From positions 19,198 through 83,197 of the forward strand of contig CADDYW010000011.1 in assembly GCA_902810745.1 (NCBI GenBank): 64,000 bases of DNA, written 5' to 3'. This document shows, one piece after another, positions 40,600 through 50,216 of this stretch. The notes below the pieces were generated by a model. That model saw only the letters and a list, made by a program, of their open reading frames with translations. It did no database searches and was not told the DNA's origin. The stretch comes from Chloroflexota bacterium (GTDB lineage Bacteria > Chloroflexota > UBA6077 > FW602-bin22 > CADDYW01). Every line of letters begins with the position of its first letter. The first letter of the stretch is position 1. Both the position numbers and the translations under genes were made by a program.

Positions 40600-41563
40600 A
40601 GCACGCGAGTCCACGATTGGCGTCCTGCTCATGACCTTTGGATCTTGCACGTCGCCCGAAGAAGTTCCGGCTTACCTCGCCCACGTGCGCGGTGGACGCC
40701 CGGCGTCGGACGAGCTTGTCAGAGAGTTTCAGCGCCGCTACCGGCTCGTCGGCGGGTCGCCGTTGATCGAGATCACCCGGCAGCAGGCGGCAGCTCTGGC
40801 AGCCGAGCTCGAGCGCCAGCACCCCTCCGGGCCTCGCTTCGTCGTATCGATCGGGATGCTCCATTCGAGGCCGTTCATTGCCGAGGCCATCGCCGAGCTC
40901 GCCGCGGGCGGTATCCGAGATCTGATCGCGATCATCCTGTCGCCGCAGTACTCGCCGCAGATCATGGGTGGCTACCATCGAGCAGTCGACGAAGCGGTGG
41001 CCACGGAGGCGACGAAAGGGCGTGTCATCTTGGCGCGTGTCGCGGGAGCCTGGCATCTCAATCCGCTCTTCCTCGATGCCCTCGCCGAGCGGATTCGCGA
41101 AGCTCTCGACCAACTCCCACCGGAGGTGCGCAATTCGGTACCGGTCCTGCTGACGTCGCATAGTCTGCCCAAGCGCGTTGTCGAGCAGGAGCCGCACTAC
41201 CTCCAGCAGCTTCAGGAGACGGTCCACGCCCTGGTCGAGCGTGTTGGGCTCTCTGATGATCGCTGGCAGTTTGCATATCAGAGCGCGGGCCACACGCCAG
41301 AAGAATGGCTCAAACCCGACATGAAGGATCTGCTACCAGGCATCAAGGCGCGCGGTCATCGCCACGTCCTGATGGTGCCGATTCAATTCCTGAGCGATCA
41401 TCTGGAGATCCTGTATGACATCGACGTGGCAGCTCGCGAGGAGGCCGAAAGCCTCGGCATCTCGTTCCACCGGATCGAGTCGCTCAATCTGAGTCCGCTG
41501 TTCATCAAGGCACTGGCGCGGGTGGTCGACGAGACAAGTCAGGAATTGGCCGGGACGCCGTGA
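40592..41563 (+). CDS. hemH: ferrochelatase (proto- or coproporphyrin type)
   Basis: A 323-residue ferrochelatase inserting iron into a porphyrin. GVLLMTFGSCTSPEEVPAYL opens the protein. GGSPL follows, SPQYSP is in the centre, LTSHSLP contains the metal-site His and QSAGHTPEEWLKPD the Glu. No [2Fe-2S] C-terminal Cys set is visible. Whether the substrate is protoporphyrin IX or coproporphyrin III cannot be read from the sequence. ATG 40592 lies inside hemE with GAGG 9 nt upstream, implying translational coupling. Confidence 0.92.
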   Translation: MSEARESTIGVLLMTFGSCTSPEEVPAYLAHVRGGRPASDELVREFQRRYRLVGGSPLIEITRQQAAALAAELERQHPSGPRFVVSIGMLHSRPFIAEAIAELAAGGIRDLIAIILSPQYSPQIMGGYHRAVDEAVATEATKGRVILARVAGAWHLNPLFLDALAERIREALDQLPPEVRNSVPVLLTSHSLPKRVVEQEPHYLQQLQETVHALVERVGLSDDRWQFAYQSAGHTPEEWLKPDMKDLLPGIKARGHRHVLMVPIQFLSDHLEILYDIDVAAREEAESLGISFHRIESLNLSPLFIKALARVVDETSQELAGTP

Positions 41564-41900
41564 GGCGCACCACCGCGCGCTCACCGCTTCCGAGACAGCC
41601 GAGCTCGGAACCGGCGCGCCACGGCAATGCAACGAAAGCGCCGCGCGTTGTCTGCCTGCACCCCCATTTCGACGAAGCTCTCGATGGTGCCAGGGCTACG
41701 GATGCCTTCGGTGGTTCCTCCGGCACCGGGCAGAAAGGTTGAGCTGACGGGGAGACGACTAGCTCCCTCTCCTCCCGAGAGACGCGTGGAGTGAGAGCGT
41801 GGATCCGCAGCGCAGCGTGTGATCGCCTTCCCTCACCCTCATCCTCTCCCAGAGGAGAGAAGATTGGACGGCTACCGGCTCATTCAAGCTGCCCCGTGCT
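41564..41900. other. gene-free interval with short palindromes
   Basis: About 340 bp between convergent hemH and the DoxX gene. It contains CT-rich blocks with palindromes, including TCCTCT-CCC-AGAGGA (41842-41856) and an earlier TCTCCTCCCGAGAGA block near 41768-41781. These resemble short intergenic palindromic repeats seen in many GC-rich genomes. No gene is supported. Confidence 0.4.
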
Positions 41901-42362
41901 CTAGGGATCGCCCGTGCCGTCCACGGAGATGCGGCCCGGGCCAGTGCCCGCGAGTGCCAGGCAGGACCCGAGCATCGAGAGCGCAAACTCGAAGCCGCCT
42001 TGGCCGATGAGCCCATTGCGCCAGTGCACTCGAGCGATCGCCACCGACATCTCCCCTGCCAGGAGGAGTGCGACCAGGCGGGTGAGCCAGCCAAGCGCGA
42101 GCATAATGCCGCCAAAGAACTCGAGGCACGCCACGAACCACGCCCAGAGCAGCGGCTCGGGCAATCCGAGTCGTTCGACTGCCGTGGCGAACCCAATCGG
42201 GCTTCCCCGCTCGATTGCCTGAACAAATCCCTGCCCGAGATATCGCGCGATACTCGGTGATACGTGCTTTCCTTGACCACCAAAGAGCTTGGGATATCCG
42301 TGAGCAGCAAAGATCGCTCCGACAATCACTCTCAGCACAAGTAGGGAAAGATCTTTCAGCAT
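41901..42362 (-). CDS. DoxX-family membrane protein
   Basis: A 153-residue protein with four hydrophobic segments. LRVIVGAIFAAHGYPKLFGGQG at the N-terminus is the DoxX hallmark. The later GGIMLALGWLTRLVALLLA and a C-terminal FALSMLGSCLALAGTGPGRISVDG also fit. Members are linked to thiol redox or thiosulfate oxidation in some bacteria, but most have no proven role. It lies 21 bp downstream of the beta-propeller gene on the same strand. Confidence 0.82.
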   Translation of the reverse strand: MLKDLSLLVLRVIVGAIFAAHGYPKLFGGQGKHVSPSIARYLGQGFVQAIERGSPIGFATAVERLGLPEPLLWAWFVACLEFFGGIMLALGWLTRLVALLLAGEMSVAIARVHWRNGLIGQGGFEFALSMLGSCLALAGTGPGRISVDGTGDP

Positions 42363-42383
42363 CGAGGGTGCCTCCGCCCTGGT

Positions 42384-43124
42384 CTACTTCTCCAATACGA
42401 ACACGTCACGGGTACCGGCGTCGCACAGCCAGAACGTCCCGTTGTAAATCGTCATCCCGTGAGCCTCGAGCCCCGAGACTCCGAGGGCGTCGAGAATCTC
42501 GCCGGTGTCCGGGTTGAGACGGAAGAGCACCCGTTTGTTCGTATCGGCGCACCAGAGAGCCGGCAAGCCGCGTGCCGACCGCCAGGGGCGGCTCGATTCG
42601 TGGGCACCAACTGGCGATGGACTTACCCGGGACGCGGGATTGATCCCGAGGCACCACAGATCATCGGTTTCCCAGGCCATTCCGTGGGCACGATCACCGT
42701 GCGCGGAGATGTGGTGCAGCACCCGTCCGGTCGCCGGATCCAGCTCGAAAATCTGTCCGGCCCGCGGAACGTTGCACCAGAGGTGGCCATCCCGCCATTC
42801 CAGGGCGTGCGGCGAGCCGGGCTCGTCGCCCAGACCCGGTGCAGGGATCGCGGCGAGCTCCCGCCCCGTTTCCGGATCGTAGCAGATGATCTCGAACCCG
42901 AACGTCGAGGCGATCCAAACGTTGCCCGAGGAGTCGACGGTGATGCCGCTGCCGTGCTTTCCACGCGTCTGAAACTCGCGAATCACCGCGCCGTCGGAAT
43001 AGCGGAGGAGATAGACACGGTTCGGATCGACTTGATCCAGTACCCAGAGCCCCTGGTCAGAAGCCTGGAGACCATTGGGCTGCGCGCCGGGTGTCTTCCA
43101 CAGAGTCCGCACGTTGTAAGCCAT
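42384..43124 (-). CDS. NHL/SMP-30-like beta-propeller protein
   Basis: A 246-residue protein of repeated beta-propeller blades with landmarks GLWVLDQ, NVWIAST, HLWCNVP, DLWCLGI, ALWCADT and FWLCDAG at intervals of about 40 residues. Conserved HG/HA dipeptides (GKHGSG, PHALEW, AHGMAW, AHGMTI) resemble metal or substrate-site positions. No signal peptide. Its ATG overlaps the ftsK stop (TAATG), with GGAGG just before. A hydrolase or binding role is possible; substrate unknown. Confidence 0.7.
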   Translation of the reverse strand: MAYNVRTLWKTPGAQPNGLQASDQGLWVLDQVDPNRVYLLRYSDGAVIREFQTRGKHGSGITVDSSGNVWIASTFGFEIICYDPETGRELAAIPAPGLGDEPGSPHALEWRDGHLWCNVPRAGQIFELDPATGRVLHHISAHGDRAHGMAWETDDLWCLGINPASRVSPSPVGAHESSRPWRSARGLPALWCADTNKRVLFRLNPDTGEILDALGVSGLEAHGMTIYNGTFWLCDAGTRDVFVLEK

Positions 43125-45301
43125 TAATCCTCCGCTCGTCTCTCGTGATTCACTTCTCGCGAACGACCGCCTCCTTCGGCCGGTCCGACCACGCCGTTCT
43201 GCTCGAGCAGGTCGATCAGGCGCGCGGCACGGGTGTAGCCAATCCGAAGGCGCCGCTGCAGGAGCGAGGTTGAAATGCGGGTGTGCTCGCGGGCGACCTC
43301 CTCGGCCTTCGCGTAGAGTTCGTCGATCTCCTCGTCCTCCTCGACGCGGGAAACCTGGACGAGCTGATCGACGTAGCTGGGGGGGGCTTGATTCTTCCAA
43401 TGGTTCACGATCGTCTCGATCTCCTCCTCGGAGACCCAGACGCCTTGCAGACGGATCGGCCTCGCAGCATCGGTCGGCAAGAACAGCATGTCTCCGCGCC
43501 CCAGCAGCTTTTCGGCGCCAACAGTGTCCAGGATCGTGCGCGAATCCATCTGCGAGGTGACGGCGAAGCTGATTCGCGTGGGAAAGTTCGCCTTGATCAG
43601 GCCGGTAATCACATCGACCGAGGGGCGCTGCGTTGCGACGACGAGGTGAATGCCGGTTGCGCGGGCGAGCTGGGCGAGACGGCAGAGCAGTCGCTCGGTC
43701 TCATCCGGCGCCAGCATCATGAGGTCGGCGAGCTCGTCGATGACGACGACGATAAATGGGAGTGCCTGAACATCGGGCTGGCCGGCCGCGAGCTTGTTAT
43801 ATCCTTCGATATTGCGAACACCCCGCGCCTCGAACTGCTTGTAACGCTCCTCCATCTCGTGGACGACCCATTTCAGCACGCCGACGACCTTATCCACGTC
43901 CACCACGACCGGCCGGAGCAGGTGAGGAACATCGTTGTACGTCGTCAGCTCCACACGCTTCGGGTCAACCAGGATCAGTCGAACCTCCGCCGGGGTCGCG
44001 TGCAGCAGCAGACACGAGATGATCGCGTTGACGCAGACGGACTTCCCGCTACCAGTTGCGCCAGCGATGAGAAGATGTGGCATCTTCGCCAGATCCGCGA
44101 CGATCGCCTGACCACTCACATCCTCCCCGAGAGCGATCGCCAGCTTCGTCTTCGCTCGCAGCTTCTGAAAGGCGCTACTCTCGATGATCTGGCGCAAGCT
44201 GACGACGGTGGCTTCCCCGTTCGGAACTTCGATGCCAACAACCTGGCGCCCGGGAACTGGCGCCTCGATTCGGATACTTGGCGCCGCGAGCGCGAGCGCG
44301 AGGTCATTTTGCAGGCTGGTGATCTCGCTGACTTTGATCTTCTCGCGTTTGATCACGTCGCCATTGCGATCGCGCTTTTCGCGGAACCCGGGCTCAAGGC
44401 CGAACTGGGTCACCGTCGGACCAGGGTTTACCTGAACCACCCGGGCGTAAACGTCGAAATCGGCCAGGGTCTGCTCGATCGTCTTGATCTTCTTGTTCAG
44501 GTCGGCCTGGCTGAGCTCACCGGCGGAACCAGCCTTCAGCAAGGTCACCGTTGGGAGCTGCCACGCGGGCGGGCGAGCGGGAGGAGCTCCTACAGCCTGA
44601 TTACCCGCGGTCGGCTGCAGCTCGACCACGTCGTCGACGCGGCGATCCGAGACGAGCACATCGTCGTCGTCCAGGGTGCTGACCCTGCGGGCGGAGACCG
44701 TGGAGCGGACCGCGCTGACCCGCGTGATCAGCGATGTCGCGACGGCGTGGCCGGTCCGTCGAAGAGCGCCGCCCGCGACCCGACCCGCTTCCCAGGCATC
44801 CTCCACCGTGAGATCGAATAGGAGTGCCCCTGCCACCAGAGCAAAGATGCCGCTTACGATCGCGGCACCCGGGCCGCCGAGGGCTTTGACGAGCGTCGTC
44901 CAGATGATCTGTCCGAGCCATCCGCCGCCTCCGATCTCTCCAAGTGCTGGCGGCGGATTGCCATCAATCGCCTGCAGAATCGTGACGATCGCGAGGTACG
45001 ATCCGATCCAGCCAACGCGCTCGGACCGGCTCATGTGATACGGTGCGGCAAGATGGGCACGGAAGCTGGCGGCGGCAAATGCGCCGACGACGACCGGCAG
45101 AAGGTAGCTTGCCCAGCCGAAGGCGAATACAAGTCCGTCCCGTAGCTGAGTGCCGACGATGCCGCCAGGGACCACGAGCACAACCACGATCAGGATGAGA
45201 AGAGCGGCAAGCAGGAGCGCCGCGCGCAGTGAACGCGGGGAACGCTCGTTGTCGGCGAGGTGGTGGGGAGCGTGTCCGGGGCTGCCACTGACCACGGCCA
45301 T
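43124..45301 (-). CDS. ftsK: DNA translocase FtsK/SpoIIIE
   Basis: A 725-residue translocase moving chromosomal DNA at the division septum. About four N-terminal membrane helices (roughly 25-165) are followed by a short linker, an alpha domain, the RecA-like motor with Walker A GATGSGKS at 414-421 and LLVDPK-like and VVIDELADLM (Walker B) segments. A C-terminal gamma winged-helix domain (about 655-715, LLQRRLRIGYTRAARLIDLLEQ) reads orientation sequences. The short linker is typical of SpoIIIE-like forms. Third gene after udg and rnj. Confidence 0.96.
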   Translation of the reverse strand: MAVVSGSPGHAPHHLADNERSPRSLRAALLLAALLILIVVVLVVPGGIVGTQLRDGLVFAFGWASYLLPVVVGAFAAASFRAHLAAPYHMSRSERVGWIGSYLAIVTILQAIDGNPPPALGEIGGGGWLGQIIWTTLVKALGGPGAAIVSGIFALVAGALLFDLTVEDAWEAGRVAGGALRRTGHAVATSLITRVSAVRSTVSARRVSTLDDDDVLVSDRRVDDVVELQPTAGNQAVGAPPARPPAWQLPTVTLLKAGSAGELSQADLNKKIKTIEQTLADFDVYARVVQVNPGPTVTQFGLEPGFREKRDRNGDVIKREKIKVSEITSLQNDLALALAAPSIRIEAPVPGRQVVGIEVPNGEATVVSLRQIIESSAFQKLRAKTKLAIALGEDVSGQAIVADLAKMPHLLIAGATGSGKSVCVNAIISCLLLHATPAEVRLILVDPKRVELTTYNDVPHLLRPVVVDVDKVVGVLKWVVHEMEERYKQFEARGVRNIEGYNKLAAGQPDVQALPFIVVVIDELADLMMLAPDETERLLCRLAQLARATGIHLVVATQRPSVDVITGLIKANFPTRISFAVTSQMDSRTILDTVGAEKLLGRGDMLFLPTDAARPIRLQGVWVSEEEIETIVNHWKNQAPPSYVDQLVQVSRVEEDEEIDELYAKAEEVAREHTRISTSLLQRRLRIGYTRAARLIDLLEQNGVVGPAEGGGRSREVNHERRAED

Positions 45302-45327
45302 GGCGCTGATCTCTCCTGGATTTGTCG

Positions 45328-46992
45328 CTACACTTCCGTGATCACTGGCAGGATCATCGGACGGGTGCGCGTTTGCTTGTATACGAAGTCGCTCAGCGTC
45401 TCCTTGATCTTCGACACGACGAAACCGTATTCGACCGAGGTCGATGCAGCCTCTTCAATCGCTTCGCGCACCCGCTCGCGAGCCTCGCCGATCAAGTTCC
45501 CATCACCGTTCAGCGAGGGATCGATGAATCCCCGGCTGACGACCTCGGGCCCGGCGACGATCGAGCCGGTCCTCTGATCGAGAGTGATGGCGACGATCAG
45601 CACGCCATCGTGCGACAGATGTTGTCGATCTCGCAAGACGACCTCGCTGGTACCGCCGACGTTCACCCCGTCGACCAGGACCGATCCGATGGGGTGATGA
45701 TCGACCTTGCGCACGCCCTCGTCGTCGAACTGAATCACGTCGCCAATCTCGGCGAGCATCACGTTCTCAGGTGGAATGCCGACCTCGGTGGCCAGGCGAC
45801 GATACAGCACCAGGTGTCGGTACTCGCCGTGAACTGGCATGCAGTAGCGTGGTCGAATCAGGTTCAGCATCAGCTTGAGCTCTTCGCGGCTGGCGTGGCC
45901 GGAGACGTGCACGTCGGCGAGCGGCTCGTAGATGACGTCAGCACCCAGGCGCATGAGGTTGTCGATCGTTCGAGCAACCGTCTCTTCATTGCCCGGGATC
46001 GGCGTGGCCGACAGGATCACGGTATCACCAGGCATGACACGGATCTGCCGATGATCGCCCGAGGCGATACGCGAGAGCACTGACGACGGTTCACCTTGGC
46101 TTCCGGTGGTAATCAGCATGACCTCGTCGAGCGGGAAGCGCCGTACGTCATCCAGCCGGTAAACAGTATCCTCGGGAAACTGCAGAAAGTTAAGCTCGCT
46201 GGCGATGGCGCAGTTGCTCTCCATACTGCGGCCCACCAGAGCGACCTTTCGGCCGTGGCGCCGTGCCACGTCGAGCGCCTGCTGCACCCGGATGATATTC
46301 GAGGCGAACGTCGTGATGATCACGCGTCCGGGCAGGTCACGAATGATGTCGTCGAACGTGCGCGAGATAGTTCGTTCTGACGGCGTGTAACCGGCCTTCT
46401 CCACCCGGGTACAATCCGAGAGGAGCGCGAGCACGCCGCGATTGCCGATAGCGGCGAGCGTGGCGTAGTCCGGGGGAGGGCCCAGAACGGGTGTCTGATC
46501 GAACTTGAAATCCCCAGTAAAGACGATCGTACCGGCTGGCGTGTGGATCGCGAAGCCGACCGAGTCGGGGATACTGTGGGTCACGCGAAACGGCTGAATG
46601 CTGAACGGCCCGAGCTCAAAAATCTGATTGGGCGTCATCAGGTCGATGCGCCGCTTTCCGTGGAGCTTGTGCTCCTTGAGCTTGACCGTGACTAAACCGC
46701 GGGTGAGGCTGGTTGCGTAGACGGGCACGTCGATCGAGGCGAGGATGTAGGGCAGGGCGCCGATGTGATCTTCGTGGCCGTGGGTGAGGATAATACCACG
46801 GAGATGGTGCTGTACCTCTTGCAGGAACGAGATGTCAGGGATGACGAGATCGATTCCTAGCATCTCTTCCTCGGGGAACTTCAGCCCGGCGTCCACGAGG
46901 AGCAGATCGTCTCCATACTCGACGAGCGTCGCGTTCTTGCCGATCTCGCCAACGCCACCCAGCGGAATAACGCGCAGGGGTTGGGACGACAA
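45328..46992 (-). CDS. rnj: ribonuclease J
   Basis: A 554-residue metallo-beta-lactamase/beta-CASP RNase. LGGVGEIGKNATLVEYGDDLLLVDAGL opens it, HGHEDH (71-76) supplies zinc ligands, GDFKFD and VHVSGHAS provide later motif residues, and PVHGEYRHL is the beta-CASP C motif. It has 5' exonuclease and endonuclease activity in RNA decay and rRNA processing. It lies between udg and ftsK with gaps of about 30 bp. Confidence 0.95.
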   Translation of the reverse strand: MSSQPLRVIPLGGVGEIGKNATLVEYGDDLLLVDAGLKFPEEEMLGIDLVIPDISFLQEVQHHLRGIILTHGHEDHIGALPYILASIDVPVYATSLTRGLVTVKLKEHKLHGKRRIDLMTPNQIFELGPFSIQPFRVTHSIPDSVGFAIHTPAGTIVFTGDFKFDQTPVLGPPPDYATLAAIGNRGVLALLSDCTRVEKAGYTPSERTISRTFDDIIRDLPGRVIITTFASNIIRVQQALDVARRHGRKVALVGRSMESNCAIASELNFLQFPEDTVYRLDDVRRFPLDEVMLITTGSQGEPSSVLSRIASGDHRQIRVMPGDTVILSATPIPGNEETVARTIDNLMRLGADVIYEPLADVHVSGHASREELKLMLNLIRPRYCMPVHGEYRHLVLYRRLATEVGIPPENVMLAEIGDVIQFDDEGVRKVDHHPIGSVLVDGVNVGGTSEVVLRDRQHLSHDGVLIVAITLDQRTGSIVAGPEVVSRGFIDPSLNGDGNLIGEARERVREAIEEAASTSVEYGFVVSKIKETLSDFVYKQTRTRPMILPVITEV

Positions 46993-47025
46993 AGTGGTCT
47001 AATACCTCCAGATATGGCGAATGGA

Positions 47026-47640
47026 CTAAAATAGCTGAAGCTGGGTCGCCTTCTCGGCCGGTGGCTCCTCCGGTGGTGCGTCCTCCAGCGACGCGATCAG
47101 CTCGGGGAGCTTTTTGAAATCCTCTTCGATCGTTCGCCGCAATGCCGGCTGATGCAGAGCCGCGGCCGGGTGGTAGAGCGGGAAGTAGATCACGCCGTTC
47201 TGACGCCGGGCGCGCCCGTGAATCCGGCTGATCGTCTCGCCGGGAAAGAACTTCGCCATGGAATAACGGCCGAGGGTCACGATGACCTTCGGCTGAATCG
47301 CCTGGATCTGCCGCTGCAGAAAGTGAGCGCACGCAGCGATCTCGTCGGGTTGGGGATCCCGGTTATTCGGAGGGCGGCACTTTACGACATTGGCGATGAA
47401 GACGTTCTCGCGCTTCAGCCCGATCGACGCCAGAAGCTCGTCAAGAAACTGCCCCGCGGGCCCAACGAATGGCTTTCCTTGCTGATCTTCGTGGTAGCCC
47501 GGAGCCTCGCCGATGAACATGATCGTCGCGTGCGGGTCGCCAGTCCCCGGAACGGTCTTGTGGCGGGTTCGTGATAGGGGGCAGGCCGTGCACACTGCGA
47601 CCTCACGGGCGATCTGTTCCAGCTGTTCCACGTCGGTCAC
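47026..47640 (-). CDS. udg: family-4 uracil-DNA glycosylase
   Basis: A 204-residue [4Fe-4S] uracil-DNA glycosylase that removes uracil from DNA. Cluster ligands C17, C20, C88 and C104 are in the expected spacing. GEAPGYHED is the active-site motif A and YHPAAAL is motif B. A Pro/Glu-rich C-terminal tail ends in QLQLF, which resembles a clamp-binding peptide; that is inference. First gene of the udg-rnj-ftsK operon. Confidence 0.93.
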   Translation of the reverse strand: MTDVEQLEQIAREVAVCTACPLSRTRHKTVPGTGDPHATIMFIGEAPGYHEDQQGKPFVGPAGQFLDELLASIGLKRENVFIANVVKCRPPNNRDPQPDEIAACAHFLQRQIQAIQPKVIVTLGRYSMAKFFPGETISRIHGRARRQNGVIYFPLYHPAAALHQPALRRTIEEDFKKLPELIASLEDAPPEEPPAEKATQLQLF

Positions 47641-47979
47641 CCCGGTGATCTCACGCCATCACACTCAGACAAGAGGTCTTCGATCCGGCTCGAGAGAGCG
47701 CGAGAGCGGGGGACTGCGCGCTACCTCCACGACCGGTAGACCACGTCCAACCCCTGTGGGTCAACCGTGGAGTGCTTTCCACGTCTTGGATTGTACCGCA
47801 CCGCGCCGACAGAGTCTAGTTAGAGAACGGGGCACACTTCTTGCGTCGCACGGGGGCGCGGCTCTCTCGACGTGCCTCTCGAGACGTGTGACGGGGACGT
47901 TGGTCCTTGCATCAACCAGCCGTGGCACCCGGGATGAGGCGCGGGAAACCCAAGACGGTTCCCCTGGCAGGATGGTCGC
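47641..47979. other. divergent interval between udg operon and an exported-protein gene
   Basis: About 340 bp. It contains a minus-strand promoter for udg. I see no convincing plus-strand promoter or ribosome site other than GCAGGATGGTCGC before the ATG at 47980. Confidence 0.45.
47790..47818 (-). promoter_or_regulatory. promoter of the udg-rnj-ftsK operon
   Basis: Minus strand TAGACT (47813-47818), 17-nt spacer, TACAAT (47790-47795), leader about 145 nt. Confidence 0.5.
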
Positions 47980-49596
47980 ATGCGGCCCCTCATCCGCGTT
48001 TTCTGTATGCTCAGTCTTGCCACTACCGTCGCGCTGGTGCCGGTCGGGACGGCCTGGGCTAGCCCGCCTGCCGACTCCTTCGCCGATAATGCTCTGGTCG
48101 ATTATCCGACCGAGATGCCGCCGATTCGGGTCTCGGTCGTGCGCGATGGCCTGGACTCGCACGGGCACTGGATGCAGACCGTCCGCTTGACGGTCGAGTC
48201 CGGGGGAACACTGGCCGATGCCTCCCTGGTTGTGTTCGGTGATATTACCCACGTCGATACGCTCTTTCAGGCCGCGCACCGCGCCAATCCGTTTCTTTCC
48301 AGCCCGGCGATGATCCCCGTCGGTCAGCAGATTGATCTTCAGATCGATCCCGCCACGACGTTTGTGCTGGAGGCAGTTCTCCACGGCACGAACACGCTCG
48401 TTCAGCGGTTTACGAATGGCGCGGTGAACACCGTCTATCTGCAGCCCACTGGCAGCGTTACCCGGCTGCTGACGTTTCCCGAGGGAAAGCCGACCGACTT
48501 CTTCGCCTATCCTGGCTCCCCAGACGTGACGCGCGTCAGACCGGGGGGACGTATCGTCGATCTGCGGTTCGCGAAAGGCGAGTCCTTCGCTTCAGTGGTG
48601 CAGGAGACATACGGTATCACGACGTACGCTGCCGCAGTCGACCTGACCCATCAGACTGGCTGGGATCCTATCCACTGGCCACCACCGACGGGCGAGGTGA
48701 AACGGGTGATTACTCAGCCGTCGGGAGTGTACCAGACCCAGCCTGCCGAGGTCGCGTTGATTCCGAACCCCAATCCGGTTGGGCGGGAGCGGCAGGAGGC
48801 GATGCACCAGCAGCGACGCAAGGCGGGCATCTACGCGGTTCGTCAGGAGAGCTTTGGAACGATCTATCACGTCGCGGTGACCGATCCCACCATCACCGCG
48901 AGCCAGCTTTCCTACCTGATCTACGGATCGACCGCGCATCAACTTGACATCGCGCGCGCGGCAGGCTACCAGATCCCGTCTACCGCCGCTGGTCAGCCGT
49001 CACAGTTCGACCCGCATCTGTTAGGTCGATCTTTCGATCTCGCCGTGAATTACCAGGACGAGAACTTCGTCGCCTGGCGCACGATCGATCCGCGAGGCGT
49101 GACACGGACCGGCCTGGTGGATGGGGCCGAGATCACAACCTATCCGTCCGCGTCGCACGGCCTTGTGCAGATGGTGACGTATCCCACGCGATACAAGCTC
49201 ATCGTCTACCGGCCGTCGACGTTATCCCTCACCCTGGCGTGGGGGCTTGCCCTCTTCCACGTTGCCAGTAATCTGGATCTCTCCAGCGACGTGGCCAATG
49301 CGCTCGCCCGTCAGTACGCCGCGGAGGTGATCTGGCAGTGGTCGCCCGGTATGCCGCGATCCCCCGCAGACATCCCGGACTCGCTCGAGCTCATCGACGC
49401 TCCGGGTGGACCGGTCGTCAGGGTGCTGATTGGGCCGCCCGCTCCGCAAACAGTCGCCGAGGATCTCGCGGACAGGCTCGGGCTAAACAACCCCCTCGTC
49501 GCGGTTGGAGAGACGGTCGCGGTTGCCGCGCTGATCGTGCTGACGGTTGACCTCGGACGGCGTCACTCGCGGCGAGACCGCCGCGTGCGCTGGTAA
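47980..49596 (+). CDS. exported protein with C-terminal membrane anchor, unknown
   Basis: A 538-residue protein with a signal peptide (about 1-27, ending AWA) and a C-terminal membrane segment (about 507-525) followed by a basic tail, so most of it should lie outside the membrane. The body is beta-rich, with IRVSVVRDGLDSHGHWMQTVRLTVESGG at the start in part. No known domain. The segment LRFAKGESFASVVQETYGI (about residue 198) resembles a divergent repeat start such as LysM, but is not convincing. It stands alone. Confidence 0.6.
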   Translation: MRPLIRVFCMLSLATTVALVPVGTAWASPPADSFADNALVDYPTEMPPIRVSVVRDGLDSHGHWMQTVRLTVESGGTLADASLVVFGDITHVDTLFQAAHRANPFLSSPAMIPVGQQIDLQIDPATTFVLEAVLHGTNTLVQRFTNGAVNTVYLQPTGSVTRLLTFPEGKPTDFFAYPGSPDVTRVRPGGRIVDLRFAKGESFASVVQETYGITTYAAAVDLTHQTGWDPIHWPPPTGEVKRVITQPSGVYQTQPAEVALIPNPNPVGRERQEAMHQQRRKAGIYAVRQESFGTIYHVAVTDPTITASQLSYLIYGSTAHQLDIARAAGYQIPSTAAGQPSQFDPHLLGRSFDLAVNYQDENFVAWRTIDPRGVTRTGLVDGAEITTYPSASHGLVQMVTYPTRYKLIVYRPSTLSLTLAWGLALFHVASNLDLSSDVANALARQYAAEVIWQWSPGMPRSPADIPDSLELIDAPGGPVVRVLIGPPAPQTVAEDLADRLGLNNPLVAVGETVAVAALIVLTVDLGRRHSRRDRRVRW

Positions 49597-49723
49597 GCGG
49601 GACAGGCTGACCCCGCGTCGGGGGTACAGGATCGGTGGGATCTGCTACGTCGGCCGCGTCAGAACCGAGCGCGACGCGTGGCTCTCTCCCGGCACGCGGG
49701 CGGAGCACAGCGGGAGCAGAACT

Positions 49724-50092
49724 CTAGGCTGCTCGATTGAGGGTGTCGGCAACCACCTCGGACGTGATCCAGATCACCGTTTCGACGCCGACTTCCGTCG
49801 CCAGGAAGGATAGGCTGGATGAGATCGCTCCGGGGGTCATTCCGCGGTGGTAGAGAAACAGGATGCGCGGAAGCACCTCGACGTATCGCTGAAACCCTTC
49901 GTAACGCCGTCGCACGCGCGGGTCTCCGAGGAGCGCGGGTAGCCGCTCGATTGCCTGCCGAAGCGCGGGATCCTCGGAATCGCCGGTCTCGCCCCGTAAG
50001 TATCGTTGAACTTCTTCGACGGTGTAGCGCCGACTGGGTGACAGGCCAAGGAGAAACCGTATCTGCCGTCCCCAGTGTGTAACACCTAGCAT
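49724..50092 (-). CDS. unknown small protein
   Basis: A 122-residue helical protein. Basic, Arg-rich middle (YTVEEVQRYLRG, RRRYEGFQRYVEVL) and a weakly hydrophobic C-terminal half, without a clear membrane helix. ATG 50092 has CGGAG close upstream, favoured over an ATG seven codons earlier. No family recognised. It lies 124 bp downstream of uxuA on the same strand. Confidence 0.5.
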   Translation of the reverse strand: MLGVTHWGRQIRFLLGLSPSRRYTVEEVQRYLRGETGDSEDPALRQAIERLPALLGDPRVRRRYEGFQRYVEVLPRILFLYHRGMTPGAISSSLSFLATEVGVETVIWITSEVVADTLNRAA

Positions 50093-50216
50093 CAAAGCTC
50101 CGAAGCAGCGCAATCAGGTCAGGGGCGCTTGCATAGGCAGCGCCCGCTGGCAGAAGTGCACAATCTACACCAGGATCCATTCTAGAGGCGGGTCCCGGTC
50201 GTGGTCAATGGAATTT

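Noticed and set aside
43283..44821. 512-codon plus-strand open frame
   Set aside because: Antisense to ftsK, whose motifs are unmistakable; high GC makes long antisense frames.
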